Source: an uncultured Chloroflexus sp. (lineage in GTDB: Bacteria > Chloroflexota > Chloroflexia > Chloroflexales > Chloroflexaceae). Taken from it: 42,946 bases of DNA. The notes beneath the pieces are model-generated. The model searched no databases, was not told the DNA's origin, and was given only the letters and a program-made list of their open reading frames with translations. The position numbers and the translations under genes were made by a program. The DNA lies in NCBI RefSeq assembly GCF_937951745.1, contig NZ_CALFBQ010000051.1:1-42946 (forward strand), read 5' to 3'. Positions 35,974 to 42,946 of this stretch are shown here, piece by piece; the stretch's first letter is position 1, and the number at the start of each line of letters is the position of its first letter.

Positions 35974-36882
35974 ATGACCGTAACCGACACTCGGATAATC
36001 GTGCATGACTTAATGCGCGATGGTCAACAACGGCTCTGCACTGCGTTTGAAGCGACCGATGGTCAACAACGCTTTATTGCCCAAACTTGGGAACGGCCCG
36101 GCGGCGGCGGTGGTACGGCCCGTGTTATGACTGAAGGTGCCGTCTTCGAGCGCGCCGGCGTCAATGTTTCGGCAGTCTACGGCGAAGAGGTACCGCCGAG
36201 CATCTGGCAGCACCGCCCATCAACTCGCGGCCAGCCCTACTTCGCCACCGGCATCTCGATGGTGTTACACCCGCGTAATCCCTACGTACCGGCGTTTCAT
36301 GCCAACTTCCGCTACTTCGAGGCCGGCGACGATTGGTGGTTCGGCGGCGGCATGGATCTGACACCGAGCTACGGCTTTGAAGAAGACGCCCGCCACTTTC
36401 ACGTCACGCTGCGCGACTACTGCACCCGCCACCCAATCGCCGACTATCAAACGATGAAAGAGACCTGTGATCGCTATTTCTACCTCAAGCATCGTAATGA
36501 AATGCGCGGCATCGGCGGCATCTTCTTCGACGATCTCCACCCGGAAGGGCCAGACGGCTTCGAGCGCGCGTTTGCGTTCGTCAGCGACGGGATCACCACT
36601 ATTCTCGACGCCTACCTGCCAATTGTACGCCGGCGGATGCACACCCCTTACGGCGAGCGCGAACGCTCGTGGCAGCTCTATCGGCGCGGCAGGTACGTCG
36701 AATTTAACCTGATCTACGACCGCGGCACGCTGTTTGGCTTGCAAACCAGCGGCAACATTGAGGCCATCTTGATGTCGCTGCCGCCGCTGGCCCGCTGGGA
36801 ATTCAATTTTCAGCCTGAACCCGGATCGCCTGAGGCAGCGATGGCCGAATTCCTTAAACCACGCGATTGGGCGGTCCTGTAG
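35974..36882 (+). CDS. hemF: Oxygen-dependent coproporphyrinogen III oxidase
   Basis: The 302-residue protein has the HemF signature [18 protein letters not shown], then [20 protein letters not shown], and [22 protein letters not shown] near the C-terminus. It oxidatively decarboxylates coproporphyrinogen III to protoporphyrinogen IX with O2. AAGGAGAAGAG precedes the ATG. The enzyme needs oxygen, as AcsF does; an anaerobic HemN/CgdH must exist elsewhere if the cell makes pigment without O2 (inference). Protoporphyrinogen oxidase is not in the window. Confidence 0.97.
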   Translation: MTVTDTRIIVHDLMRDGQQRLCTAFEATDGQQRFIAQTWERPGGGGGTARVMTEGAVFERAGVNVSAVYGEEVPPSIWQHRPSTRGQPYFATGISMVLHPRNPYVPAFHANFRYFEAGDDWWFGGGMDLTPSYGFEEDARHFHVTLRDYCTRHPIADYQTMKETCDRYFYLKHRNEMRGIGGIFFDDLHPEGPDGFERAFAFVSDGITTILDAYLPIVRRRMHTPYGERERSWQLYRRGRYVEFNLIYDRGTLFGLQTSGNIEAILMSLPPLARWEFNFQPEPGSPEAAMAEFLKPRDWAVL

Positions 36883-36909
36883 GGCCACACGGCGACGCGG
36901 CTCGATCAA

Positions 36910-36959
36910 GCCACACTGCGGTACCTCTTGGTGGAGCCGCACCGCAGTGTGGCTCCACC
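36910..36959 (+). other. Two overlapping, competing stem-loops between hemF and bchN
   Basis: GCCACACTGCGGT (36910-36922) pairs perfectly with ACCGCAGTGTGGC (36941-36953). GGTGGAGCC (36930-36938) pairs perfectly with GGCTCCACC (36951-36959). The right arms share GGC, so the two stems compete or form a pseudoknot. There is no U-tract. It may be a transcription boundary, an attenuator-like switch, or a fragment of an intergenic repeat. Confidence 0.6.
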
Positions 36960-37017
36960 ATCAATCGCTATTACCTCCTATGCACCAATTTTGCACTGGA
37001 TTTGTTTATACTTCACC

Positions 37018-37039
37018 TTGTTGCTTTTTATGCTACAAT
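37018..37039 (+). promoter_or_regulatory. Putative bchN promoter block (TTGTTG-N6-ATGCTACAAT)
   Basis: TGC-TACAAT ending at 37039 reads as an extended -10 box. The 22-base block matches the one before bchM (21132-21153) at 18 of 22 positions. It lies in a notably T-rich island after hemF, 13 bases before dyad D. Confidence 0.6.
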
Positions 37040-37052
37040 GTTATTAAAGTCA

Positions 37053-37073
37053 GTAGTTCCAAATCGGCACTAC
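37053..37073. promoter_or_regulatory. Dyad operator candidate D: GTAGT-N11-ACTAC
   Basis: Fourth copy of the dyad, between the putative bchN -10 box and the GAGGAGG ribosome binding site, ending 18 bases before the ATG. Its first ten bases (GTAGTTCCAA) are identical to site B. Confidence 0.6.
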
Positions 37074-37091
37074 ACCCTGCGAGGAGGCGCT

Positions 37092-38369
37092 ATGCACAAG
37101 GCGAGCACCATCCGCGAGGATGGCCTCTACCACTCGTTCTGCGGCTTAGTTAGCGTCGGCTGGCTCTACCAGAAGATCAAGGATAGCTTCTTCCTCATCC
37201 TTGGCACCCACACCTGCGCCCACCTGCTCCAAAATACGCTCGGCGTAATGATCTTCGCCCGCCCGCGCTTTGCCGTCTCATTGCTCGAAGAAGCCGATCT
37301 CAGTTCGTCGCAGCCTAATATTTCGGCCCAAATCGAAGAGATCAAGCGCGAGCACCATCCTTCGGTAATCTTTTTGCTCTCGTCATGCACACCCGAAGTG
37401 ATGAAGGTGGAGTTTGAAGGGTTAGCGGCCTCGGTCAGCACTCCCGAAGTGCCGGTGCTGTTCGTACCCGCCTCCGGCCTCGACTATACCTTCTCGCAGA
37501 GCGAGGATTCGGTCTTGCAGGCCCTCATCCCGTTCTGCCCGCCGGCCCCGCCCGAAGATAAGCGCGTCGTTTTCCTCGGCTCGGTCAACGACGCGATTGC
37601 CGATGACTTTTCGCTCGAAGCGGCCCGGCTGGGCATTCCGGTGGCCGGTTTCTTGCCCGCGAGCCATTTTACCGAGCTGCCGCCGATCGGGCCGGGCACC
37701 GTCATCGCTCCACTCCAACCCTACTTGCACAAAACCGCGACCCAACTGCGCAACGAGCGCGGTTGCACAGTGCTTTCCTCGCTCTTTCCATTCGGCCCCG
37801 ACGGTACCCGCCGCTTCTGGGAAGATTTGGCCGCCCAGTTTGGTATGAAGGTCGATCTGAGCGATCGCGAGGCGGCGGCGTGGGAGCGTATCAAGCGCCA
37901 TACCGATCTGTTGCGCGGCAAGAAGATTTTCTTCGCCAGCGATACCCTGATGGAGCTGCCGCTGGCGCGCTTCCTCAAGGCGTGCGGCGCCGAGGTGGTC
38001 GAGTGCTCGACTCCCTATATTAACCGCCGCTTCCACGCTGCCGAGCTGGCTGCGCTGGAAGGCGTGCGGCTGGTCGAACAGGCCAATTTCCATCGCCAGT
38101 TGCGCACCATCGCCGAAACCAAACCCGATCTGATTATCTCGAATATCATCACCACCAACCCGCTGGTTGGTCAAGGCGTGGTCGCCAAGTGGGGCACCGA
38201 GTACTGCTTCTTGCCGATCCACGGCTGGGCCGGCGTCAATGCGCTAGTGACGTCGTTCACCCGTGCGCTCGAACGCCACGCCAAGCTCGATCCGCTCGGC
38301 GCTGACCCGATCTGGTTAACCGGTATGATGCCTAGCTCCCCCGGTGGCGTCATCTCGTTGCAGTCCTAA
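37092..38369 (+). CDS. bchN: Dark-operative protochlorophyllide reductase subunit N
   Basis: The 425-residue protein starts at the ATG 37092 with GAGGAGG upstream. The three cysteine ligands of the NB cluster are C17 (SFCGL), C42 (HTCAHLL) and C99 (LSSCTPEVM). Homology to nitrogenase NifD/K is apparent in the [12 protein letters not shown] region. With BchB it forms the catalytic component that reduces ring D of protochlorophyllide without light. A long upstream frame from 36867 overlaps hemF and is rejected. bchB follows after 12 bases. Confidence 0.97.
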   Translation: MHKASTIREDGLYHSFCGLVSVGWLYQKIKDSFFLILGTHTCAHLLQNTLGVMIFARPRFAVSLLEEADLSSSQPNISAQIEEIKREHHPSVIFLLSSCTPEVMKVEFEGLAASVSTPEVPVLFVPASGLDYTFSQSEDSVLQALIPFCPPAPPEDKRVVFLGSVNDAIADDFSLEAARLGIPVAGFLPASHFTELPPIGPGTVIAPLQPYLHKTATQLRNERGCTVLSSLFPFGPDGTRRFWEDLAAQFGMKVDLSDREAAAWERIKRHTDLLRGKKIFFASDTLMELPLARFLKACGAEVVECSTPYINRRFHAAELAALEGVRLVEQANFHRQLRTIAETKPDLIISNIITTNPLVGQGVVAKWGTEYCFLPIHGWAGVNALVTSFTRALERHAKLDPLGADPIWLTGMMPSSPGGVISLQS

Positions 38370-38381
38370 AGGAGACAATCC

Positions 38382-40019
38382 ATGCGGCTAGCCTATTGGA
38401 TGTACGAGGGCACGGCCCATCACGGCGTTGGCCGGATTGCCAATAGCATGCGTAATGTCCACGCCGTCTTTCACGCTCCACAGGGCGACGATTATGTCAA
38501 TGCGATTTTCGCGATGCTTGATCGCACGCCCAACTTTCCGGCGATGACGACCAGCGTGGTTAGCGGCACCGATCTGGCCCGCGGCACGATCCGCTTGCCC
38601 GAAACGCTCAAGCAAGTGGAAGAGCGCGTCCGCCCCGATTTGATCGTGGTGGTGGCCTCATGCTCGACGATCTTGCTGCAAGAGAATCTAGAGATTGCCG
38701 CTAAGCATGCTGGCTTGCAGTGCGAGGTCATGGTCTACGACGCCAACCCGTACCGCATGCAAGAGATTGTCGCCGCCGAGAGCCTGTTTACCGATCTGGT
38801 TAAGCGGTTTGCCCAACCCCAACCTCGCACCGAGCACCCGACCGTCAATATTCTTGGCCCGGCTTCGCTCGGCTTCCACGCCCGCCACGATCTGATTAGC
38901 CTGCGCCGCATGCTCAAGACGCTCGGCATCGAGGTGAATGTGGTTGCGCCGTGGGGGGCCACGATTGATGATCTGCGCCGGTTGCCCGCAGCGTGGCTGA
39001 CGATCGCTCCCTACCGCGAGCTTGGCCTGCGCGCTGCAACCTATCTCGAAGAGCAGTTTGGCGTGCCGGCTCTGCTCGATGCACCGATCGGCGTCCAACC
39101 TACCTTGCGCTGGATCGAGCGTCTGCGCGAGTTGTTGGCCCAAGCCGGCGTCACTATTCCCATGCCGCCGTTGACTGCCTTCTCGCTCGATGGCATGTCG
39201 GCTCCCTCCGCTGTGCCATGGCTGGCCCGCACCGCCGATATGGATAGCTTCTCGGGTAAACCAGCGTTCGTGTTCGGCGACGCAACCCACGTAGTTGGGA
39301 TTACCCGCTTCCTCAGCGACGAGCTAGGTATGCCGATTGCCGGCGCCGGTACGTATGTCAAGCATCAGGCCGATTGGGTGCGCGAGCAGTTGGCCGGCTA
39401 TGTCGATGATCTGCTCGTGACCGATGAGTTTCAGACGGTGGCAAACCGCATTGCCGAGCTGCGCCCTGAATTGGTCTGCGGCACTCAGATGGAGCGCCAT
39501 ACCTCGCGCCGCTACAATCTGAACTGTATGGTAATTTCGCCGCCGACCCACATCGAGAACCATTTGCTTGCCTATCGCCCCTTCCTCGGTTTCGATGGCG
39601 CCGATGTGATCGCCGATGAGGTCTACACGACCTGTACGCTCGGTATGGAGAAGCACCTGATTGATCTGTTTGGAGACGCCGGCCTTGATCTCCCCGAGCA
39701 GGCCAAAACCGCTGCACCGCCTGAACCGGCACCGGTGGCAGTTACTGTTGAGAGTCCGAAACCGGTCACTGAGCCGGTTGTCGCGACAGTGGCTGCACCA
39801 GCGACGGTTGCCGCTCCGGCCAGCGTCGCTCCGCCACCTGCCCCTGCCGCACCGGTCGATCCGGTTTGGGCCGCTGACGCGGAAGCAATGCTCAAGAAGG
39901 TACCATTCTTTGTGCGCGGACGGGTACGGGGGAATGTCGAGAAGTATGCGCGCCAGCACGGCCATGCCGTCATTACCGCCCAAGTGCTGCTGGCCGCCAA
40001 AGAGGAGCTTGGTGCATGA
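38382..40019 (+). CDS. bchB: Dark-operative protochlorophyllide reductase subunit B
   Basis: The 545-residue protein begins [15 protein letters not shown]. It has the unusual aspartate cluster ligand D36 (APQGDDYVN) and C94 ([11 protein letters not shown]). The catalytic body spans about 1-440. A Pro/Ala/Val-rich linker (about 445-492) leads to a small C-terminal PCP_red-type domain (about 493-545) with [27 protein letters not shown] precedes the ATG, and the stop overlaps bciB by four bases. The disordered-looking linker seems longer than usual (my impression, not measured). Confidence 0.96.
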   Translation: MRLAYWMYEGTAHHGVGRIANSMRNVHAVFHAPQGDDYVNAIFAMLDRTPNFPAMTTSVVSGTDLARGTIRLPETLKQVEERVRPDLIVVVASCSTILLQENLEIAAKHAGLQCEVMVYDANPYRMQEIVAAESLFTDLVKRFAQPQPRTEHPTVNILGPASLGFHARHDLISLRRMLKTLGIEVNVVAPWGATIDDLRRLPAAWLTIAPYRELGLRAATYLEEQFGVPALLDAPIGVQPTLRWIERLRELLAQAGVTIPMPPLTAFSLDGMSAPSAVPWLARTADMDSFSGKPAFVFGDATHVVGITRFLSDELGMPIAGAGTYVKHQADWVREQLAGYVDDLLVTDEFQTVANRIAELRPELVCGTQMERHTSRRYNLNCMVISPPTHIENHLLAYRPFLGFDGADVIADEVYTTCTLGMEKHLIDLFGDAGLDLPEQAKTAAPPEPAPVAVTVESPKPVTEPVVATVAAPATVAAPASVAPPPAPAAPVDPVWAADAEAMLKKVPFFVRGRVRGNVEKYARQHGHAVITAQVLLAAKEELGA

Positions 40020-41302
40020 GCACTGCCCTTTCACCTAGAGCGCCGCGCCGACCCCAACCGCCGCGCCAGTTGGCCGAGATTGCGCTGCTGGCTCGCGACG
40101 AGCGGCTGGCTGGCCGGCCCAAGCTGTGCAGCGATTGCGGCATCTGCACCGGTGAGTTGCGCCCATTTATGGCGCAGAGCTGCGTCTTCGTTAACAACCG
40201 CGCTGAGGAGATCGAGCGCCGCTTGCACGGGCGTAACCGGCACGACGGCGACGAGTTGCTCTTCGGGATTTACCGCGAGCTGCGCGTCTTTCGTATGAAT
40301 CCGCCGGTGCCTGATGCGCAATGGAGCGGTGCCGTTACTAGCCTCGGCGCGCTCTTGCTCGAACGCGGACTGGTGGAAGGAGTCGTTACCACCGCTGCCG
40401 CTCCCGGCACCCGCTTCGCGCCGTTGCCGATCCTTGCCCGCACCCCCGATGAGGTCCGGGCCACGCGCGGCAATAAGCCATGCCTTGCTCCTACGCTCGA
40501 CATACTCACGCAGGTACGTCAGGCCGGTTTACGCCGGATCGCCTACATCGGCACCGGCTGCCAAGTCCATGCCTTGCGCGCGATCGAGGATCAGCTTGGC
40601 CTCGAGCGGCTCTACGTGATCGGGATTCCCTGCACCGACAACACGACCTATCCTGATTTACAACGCTTTTTACAGGTAGTCTCGCGCTCGCCAGAAACAG
40701 TCGTTCACCACGAGTTTATGCAGGATTTCCGCATCTGGCTTAAGCACGAAGACGGATCGATCGAGAAGGTTAACTTTGTCGATCTCGATGTTAGCAAACT
40801 CGGCGGCGAAATAGGGGTGTTTCCACCAGCCTGTTTGAGCTGCTTCGATTATCAGAACGGGCTGTCAGACTTGACTATCGGCTATATGGGGGCGCCGCTG
40901 CCGCCAACCGAACGTTGGCAATGGACACTCATCCGCACTGAGCGCGGGGCCGAATTGTATAACCTCTTGCGGCCCTACGTTGAAGAGCGCGCACCGATTA
41001 GTGGCGGCGACCGCACCCGCGGGATGCCGGTCTACATCCAGATGTTGCGCAAACCACCGCGACGGGCGCCGTGGATTATTCGACAGTTGGTTGCGTTCAT
41101 CCAGCGCCGCAGCGGGCCAAAGGGCCTCGAATTCGCCCGCTCGGTGATTGAGATGAAGTTGCTGCGCAATCTGCAATTCGTGCGCGAACGGCATGGCCGG
41201 CTCGAACGTCGGATTGTGCCCGGTTACGTCTACCGTGCCTTGGCTCGCTACGCCGATGTCTATCGGCGCGAGTTTGGTCGTGAGTTAGAACCATCGGCTT
41301 AG
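40016..41302 (+). CDS. bciB: F420H2-dehydrogenase beta-like divinyl chlorophyllide 8-vinyl reductase (BciB)
   Basis: The 428-residue protein has an iron-sulfur motif [19 protein letters not shown] (C38, C41, C44, C56). [15 protein letters not shown] segment, [15 protein letters not shown], and [21 protein letters not shown] follow, the pattern of the FrhB-like family that includes BciB and 7-hydroxymethyl-chlorophyll reductase. BciB reduces the C8 vinyl group using reduced ferredoxin and FAD. It overlaps bchB by four bases and precedes bchL, fitting an 8-vinyl reductase working beside the protochlorophyllide reductase. A hydroxymethyl-chlorophyll reductase role is the main alternative. Confidence 0.88.
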   Translation: MSTALSPRAPRRPQPPRQLAEIALLARDERLAGRPKLCSDCGICTGELRPFMAQSCVFVNNRAEEIERRLHGRNRHDGDELLFGIYRELRVFRMNPPVPDAQWSGAVTSLGALLLERGLVEGVVTTAAAPGTRFAPLPILARTPDEVRATRGNKPCLAPTLDILTQVRQAGLRRIAYIGTGCQVHALRAIEDQLGLERLYVIGIPCTDNTTYPDLQRFLQVVSRSPETVVHHEFMQDFRIWLKHEDGSIEKVNFVDLDVSKLGGEIGVFPPACLSCFDYQNGLSDLTIGYMGAPLPPTERWQWTLIRTERGAELYNLLRPYVEERAPISGGDRTRGMPVYIQMLRKPPRRAPWIIRQLVAFIQRRSGPKGLEFARSVIEMKLLRNLQFVRERHGRLERRIVPGYVYRALARYADVYRREFGRELEPSA

Positions 41303-41466
41303 GTGATTAGATAAGGCAGACGCAAAGTTGTCGCGCGACGGTCCAAGCATAGCATCAGAGCACTGATGATGCACCAAACAGCTATCTGCGCAGCTTTGCG
41401 TTATTACCCTTGGTTAGCGTTCGGTATTCGATGCCGGCATTGCCGGCCTACGAGAAGGAGTTGTTC
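41303..41466. repeat. Intergenic inverted repeat before bchL
   Basis: GACGCAAAGTTGTCGCG (about 41310-41326) faces GCGCAGCTTTGCGTTATT (about 41388-41405) as imperfect inverted arms. Inside is a perfect small stem, CATCAG-AGCA-CTGATG (41353-41368). It fits the CGCAAAG family. No GTAGT-N11-ACTAC dyad is present here. Confidence 0.5.
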
Positions 41467-42285
41467 ATGTCCCTCATCCTCGCAATTTACGGCAAGGGTG
41501 GGATCGGCAAGTCGACCACCTCGGCCAACCTGTCGGCGGCTATGGCGCTCAAAGGCGCCAAAGTGCTCCAGATCGGTTGTGATCCAAAGCACGATAGCAC
41601 TTTTCCACTTACCGGCCACCTCCAGCCGACCGTGATCGACGTGCTGGACAGCGTGAACTTCCATCTTGAAGATGTCAGCAAAGAGGACGTAATCCACACC
41701 GGCTTTGCCGGCGTTGATACACTCGAATCGGGCGGCCCTCCTGCCGGCAGCGGCTGCGGCGGCTATGTCGTCGGCGAGACGGTGAAGCTGCTGAAGGAGT
41801 TCGGCCTCTACGACAAGTACGATGTGATCGTCTTCGACGTGCTCGGCGACGTGGTGTGCGGCGGCTTCTCTGCTCCGCTCAACTACGCCGACTACGGCCT
41901 GATCATCGCCTGCAACGACTTCGACAGCATCTTTGCCGCTAACCGGCTCTGCCTCGCCATCGCGCAGAAGTCGCAGCGCCATAAAGTCAAGCTGGCCGGT
42001 ATCGTTGCTAACCGGGTCGATTACGAATTCGGTGGCACTACCCTGCTCGACCAGTTCGCTGAGAAAGTCGGCACCAAGGTGATTGGGCGTGTGCCCTATC
42101 ACGACCTCATCCGCCGCTCGCGCCTCGCCGGCAAGACGTTGTTCGAGATGGAGGGGCCGGGCAAAGAGGAATGCACCCGCCCCTTCGAGGAGATGGCCGA
42201 GTATCTGCTCGCTCAACCGCAGGCTACTGTCCCCAACCCTTACCACGACCGCGCCATCTTCGAGGCAATCGGCGGCTGGCGTTAG
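41467..42285 (+). CDS. bchL: Dark-operative protochlorophyllide reductase ATP-binding subunit L
   Basis: The 272-residue NifH-like ATPase has the P-loop [10 protein letters not shown] (residues 8-17). The [4Fe-4S] cysteines bridging the dimer are C97 (GSGCGGYVV) and C131 ([11 protein letters not shown]), and switch II includes [10 protein letters not shown]. It hydrolyses ATP to pass electrons to BchN-BchB. The ATG at 41467 has GAAGGAG upstream; an in-frame extension from 41410 is rejected. With bchN and bchB it completes the enzyme in one gene block, though bciB and a 164-base gap separate it from bchB. Confidence 0.98.
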   Translation: MSLILAIYGKGGIGKSTTSANLSAAMALKGAKVLQIGCDPKHDSTFPLTGHLQPTVIDVLDSVNFHLEDVSKEDVIHTGFAGVDTLESGGPPAGSGCGGYVVGETVKLLKEFGLYDKYDVIVFDVLGDVVCGGFSAPLNYADYGLIIACNDFDSIFAANRLCLAIAQKSQRHKVKLAGIVANRVDYEFGGTTLLDQFAEKVGTKVIGRVPYHDLIRRSRLAGKTLFEMEGPGKEECTRPFEEMAEYLLAQPQATVPNPYHDRAIFEAIGGWR

Positions 42286-42317
42286 GAGCATTTGGCCCAT
42301 TCGGAAAACAAAAAAGG

Positions 42318-42396
42318 CCACGGATGAGCACAGATGGTGACGGCTGCTCGCGGATCACTAGCCGTGCTAATCCGTCACATCCGTGCCAATCCGTGG
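42318..42396. repeat. Inverted repeat of CCACGGAT type downstream of bchL
   Basis: CCACGGATGAGCACAGATGG at the left and CATCCGTGCCAATCCGTGG at the right are inverted arms across about 40 bases. ATCCGTG units recur inside. This type of CCACGGAT...ATCCGTGG sequence is a common intergenic repeat in bacteria. No clear terminator for the bch block is visible in this 177-base gap. Confidence 0.6.
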
Positions 42397-42462
42397 TCTA
42401 TTCAGAATATTGGCCACAGATTACAACCACTCACCATCCGAGGCGTGTTCGGGAATGAACTC

Positions 42463-42946
42463 TCATAAATCCCCAACTCGTTCCCCGGCTGCCTGATCGA
42501 GCAGCCAAGCCACTTGTCCGTTCACCGGCTGGATCAAGCGGGTTGGTTGTTCGAGTGGGTCGCTCGTCTCCGCCAACGCTGCTGCCACTGCTGCCGCTTT
42601 GTCGCTCCCACTAACGACAAACAACACTGTGCGGGCAGTGTTTAATGCCGCCGGCGTGAGACTCAGCCGCAACGGTGGCGGCTTTGGTGCATCGGGTACC
42701 ACCACCACCAATCGGTCGGCCAACGCAGCTAATGTCGGATGGCGCGGAAAGAGCGAGGCGGTGTGACCATCTGGCCCCATCCCCAATACCACCAGATCAA
42801 ATTGACCACCGTGCGCAGTCAGCAGTGCCGCCGTTTGTTGTTGGTAGATCGCCGCTGCCTGCTCAGGGTCGCGATAGTAGGTTGGCACCGGAAAAACCTG
42901 CTCGGCCTGCACCGGCACGTGATCGAGCAGCGTTTGGCGAGTGGCG
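42463..42946 (-). CDS. pgl: 6-phosphogluconolactonase, 5' end cut by window edge
   Basis: The frame is open from its stop at 42463 to the right edge, beyond an internal GTG at 42918. The visible 160 residues include RQTLLDHVPVQAEQVFPVPT, a DPEQAAAIYQ segment, LVVLGMGPDGHTASLFPRHP (the pgl/SOL signature) and a C-terminal SGSDKAAAVAAAL motif. The enzyme hydrolyses 6-phosphogluconolactone in the oxidative pentose phosphate pathway. About 80-90 N-terminal residues are missing. It converges on bchL and has no evident link to tetrapyrroles. Confidence 0.9.
   Translation of the reverse strand, partial: ATRQTLLDHVPVQAEQVFPVPTYYRDPEQAAAIYQQQTAALLTAHGGQFDLVVLGMGPDGHTASLFPRHPTLAALADRLVVVVPDAPKPPPLRLSLTPAALNTARTVLFVVSGSDKAAAVAAALAETSDPLEQPTRLIQPVNGQVAWLLDQAAGERVGDL

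Noticed and set aside
36867-37091. Upstream extension of bchN
   Set aside because: It overlaps the end of hemF and would contain the stem-loops, promoter block and dyad D; the ATG at 37092 has GAGGAGG and a normal BchN N-terminus.
1-42946. tRNA, rRNA, CRISPR array, prophage or insertion-sequence transposase
   Set aside because: No tRNA-like cloverleaf, regular repeat-spacer array, or transposase, integrase or phage gene was seen; repeats present are short dispersed intergenic types.

Overview
The window looks like chromosomal DNA of a filamentous anoxygenic phototroph of the Chloroflexota, most likely Chloroflexus or a close relative. The evidence is a moderately high GC content and a bacteriochlorophyll gene set combining bchH, bchM, acsF, bchN/B/L and bciB with a PucC-type carrier. 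The set sits beside a complete glutamate-to-coproporphyrinogen (C5) haem pathway and a large cobalamin operon. The assignment is an inference from gene content; no database was searched.

Left part (1-16,410, minus strand): one long cobalamin (B12) operon, read right to left. It starts with a TATAAT promoter, a cobalamin riboswitch (16,224-16,345) and a probable terminator hairpin (16,122-16,150). The gene order is cobO/btuR, cobN (with an N-terminal CbiW-like ferredoxin), cobT, cbiM-N-Q-O (cobalt uptake), cbiB, cbiX, a flavoprotein, cbiC, cbiD, cbiET and cbiL/cobI, the last cut by the left edge. Many junctions are 4-base ATGA overlaps. Three of the larger gaps carry degenerate CGCAAAG-type intergenic repeats.

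Middle (16,434-20,808, minus strand): threonine aldolase, a GAF-GAF-GGDEF diguanylate cyclase and threonine deaminase in one tight block.

Right part (21,168-42,285, plus strand): bchM, a small membrane-anchored unknown protein, acsF, bchH and a PucC/Bch2-type carrier. Then come hemA, hemC, hemD, hemB, hemE, hemL and hemF, and finally bchN, bchB, bciB and bchL. These genes take glutamyl-tRNA to coproporphyrinogen and protoporphyrinogen, and supply the Mg-chelatase H subunit, the methyltransferase, an O2-dependent cyclase, an 8-vinyl reductase candidate and all three subunits of dark-operative protochlorophyllide reductase. Uroporphyrinogen III from the hem genes is also the precursor of the B12 made by the left operon, so the window is a tetrapyrrole supercluster. 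Not seen here: bchI/bchD, bchE, hemN, protoporphyrinogen oxidase, ferrochelatase, and the rest of the corrin pathway. The right edge cuts a 6-phosphogluconolactonase gene (minus strand).

The most interesting unexplained signal is a 21-bp dyad, GTAGT-N11-ACTAC. It occurs exactly four times in intergenic DNA: twice before bchM, once before the small unknown gene, and once before bchN. Two of the copies lie 13-14 bp downstream of nearly identical promoter blocks (TTGTTG-N6-ATGCTACAAT). This looks like an undescribed bacteriochlorophyll regulon operator, or an RNA element near ribosome binding sites. Secondary points are the unknown protein between bchM and acsF, the unassigned C-terminal domain of CbiX, the coexistence of CbiX and CobN, and a family of inverted-repeat intergenic elements.
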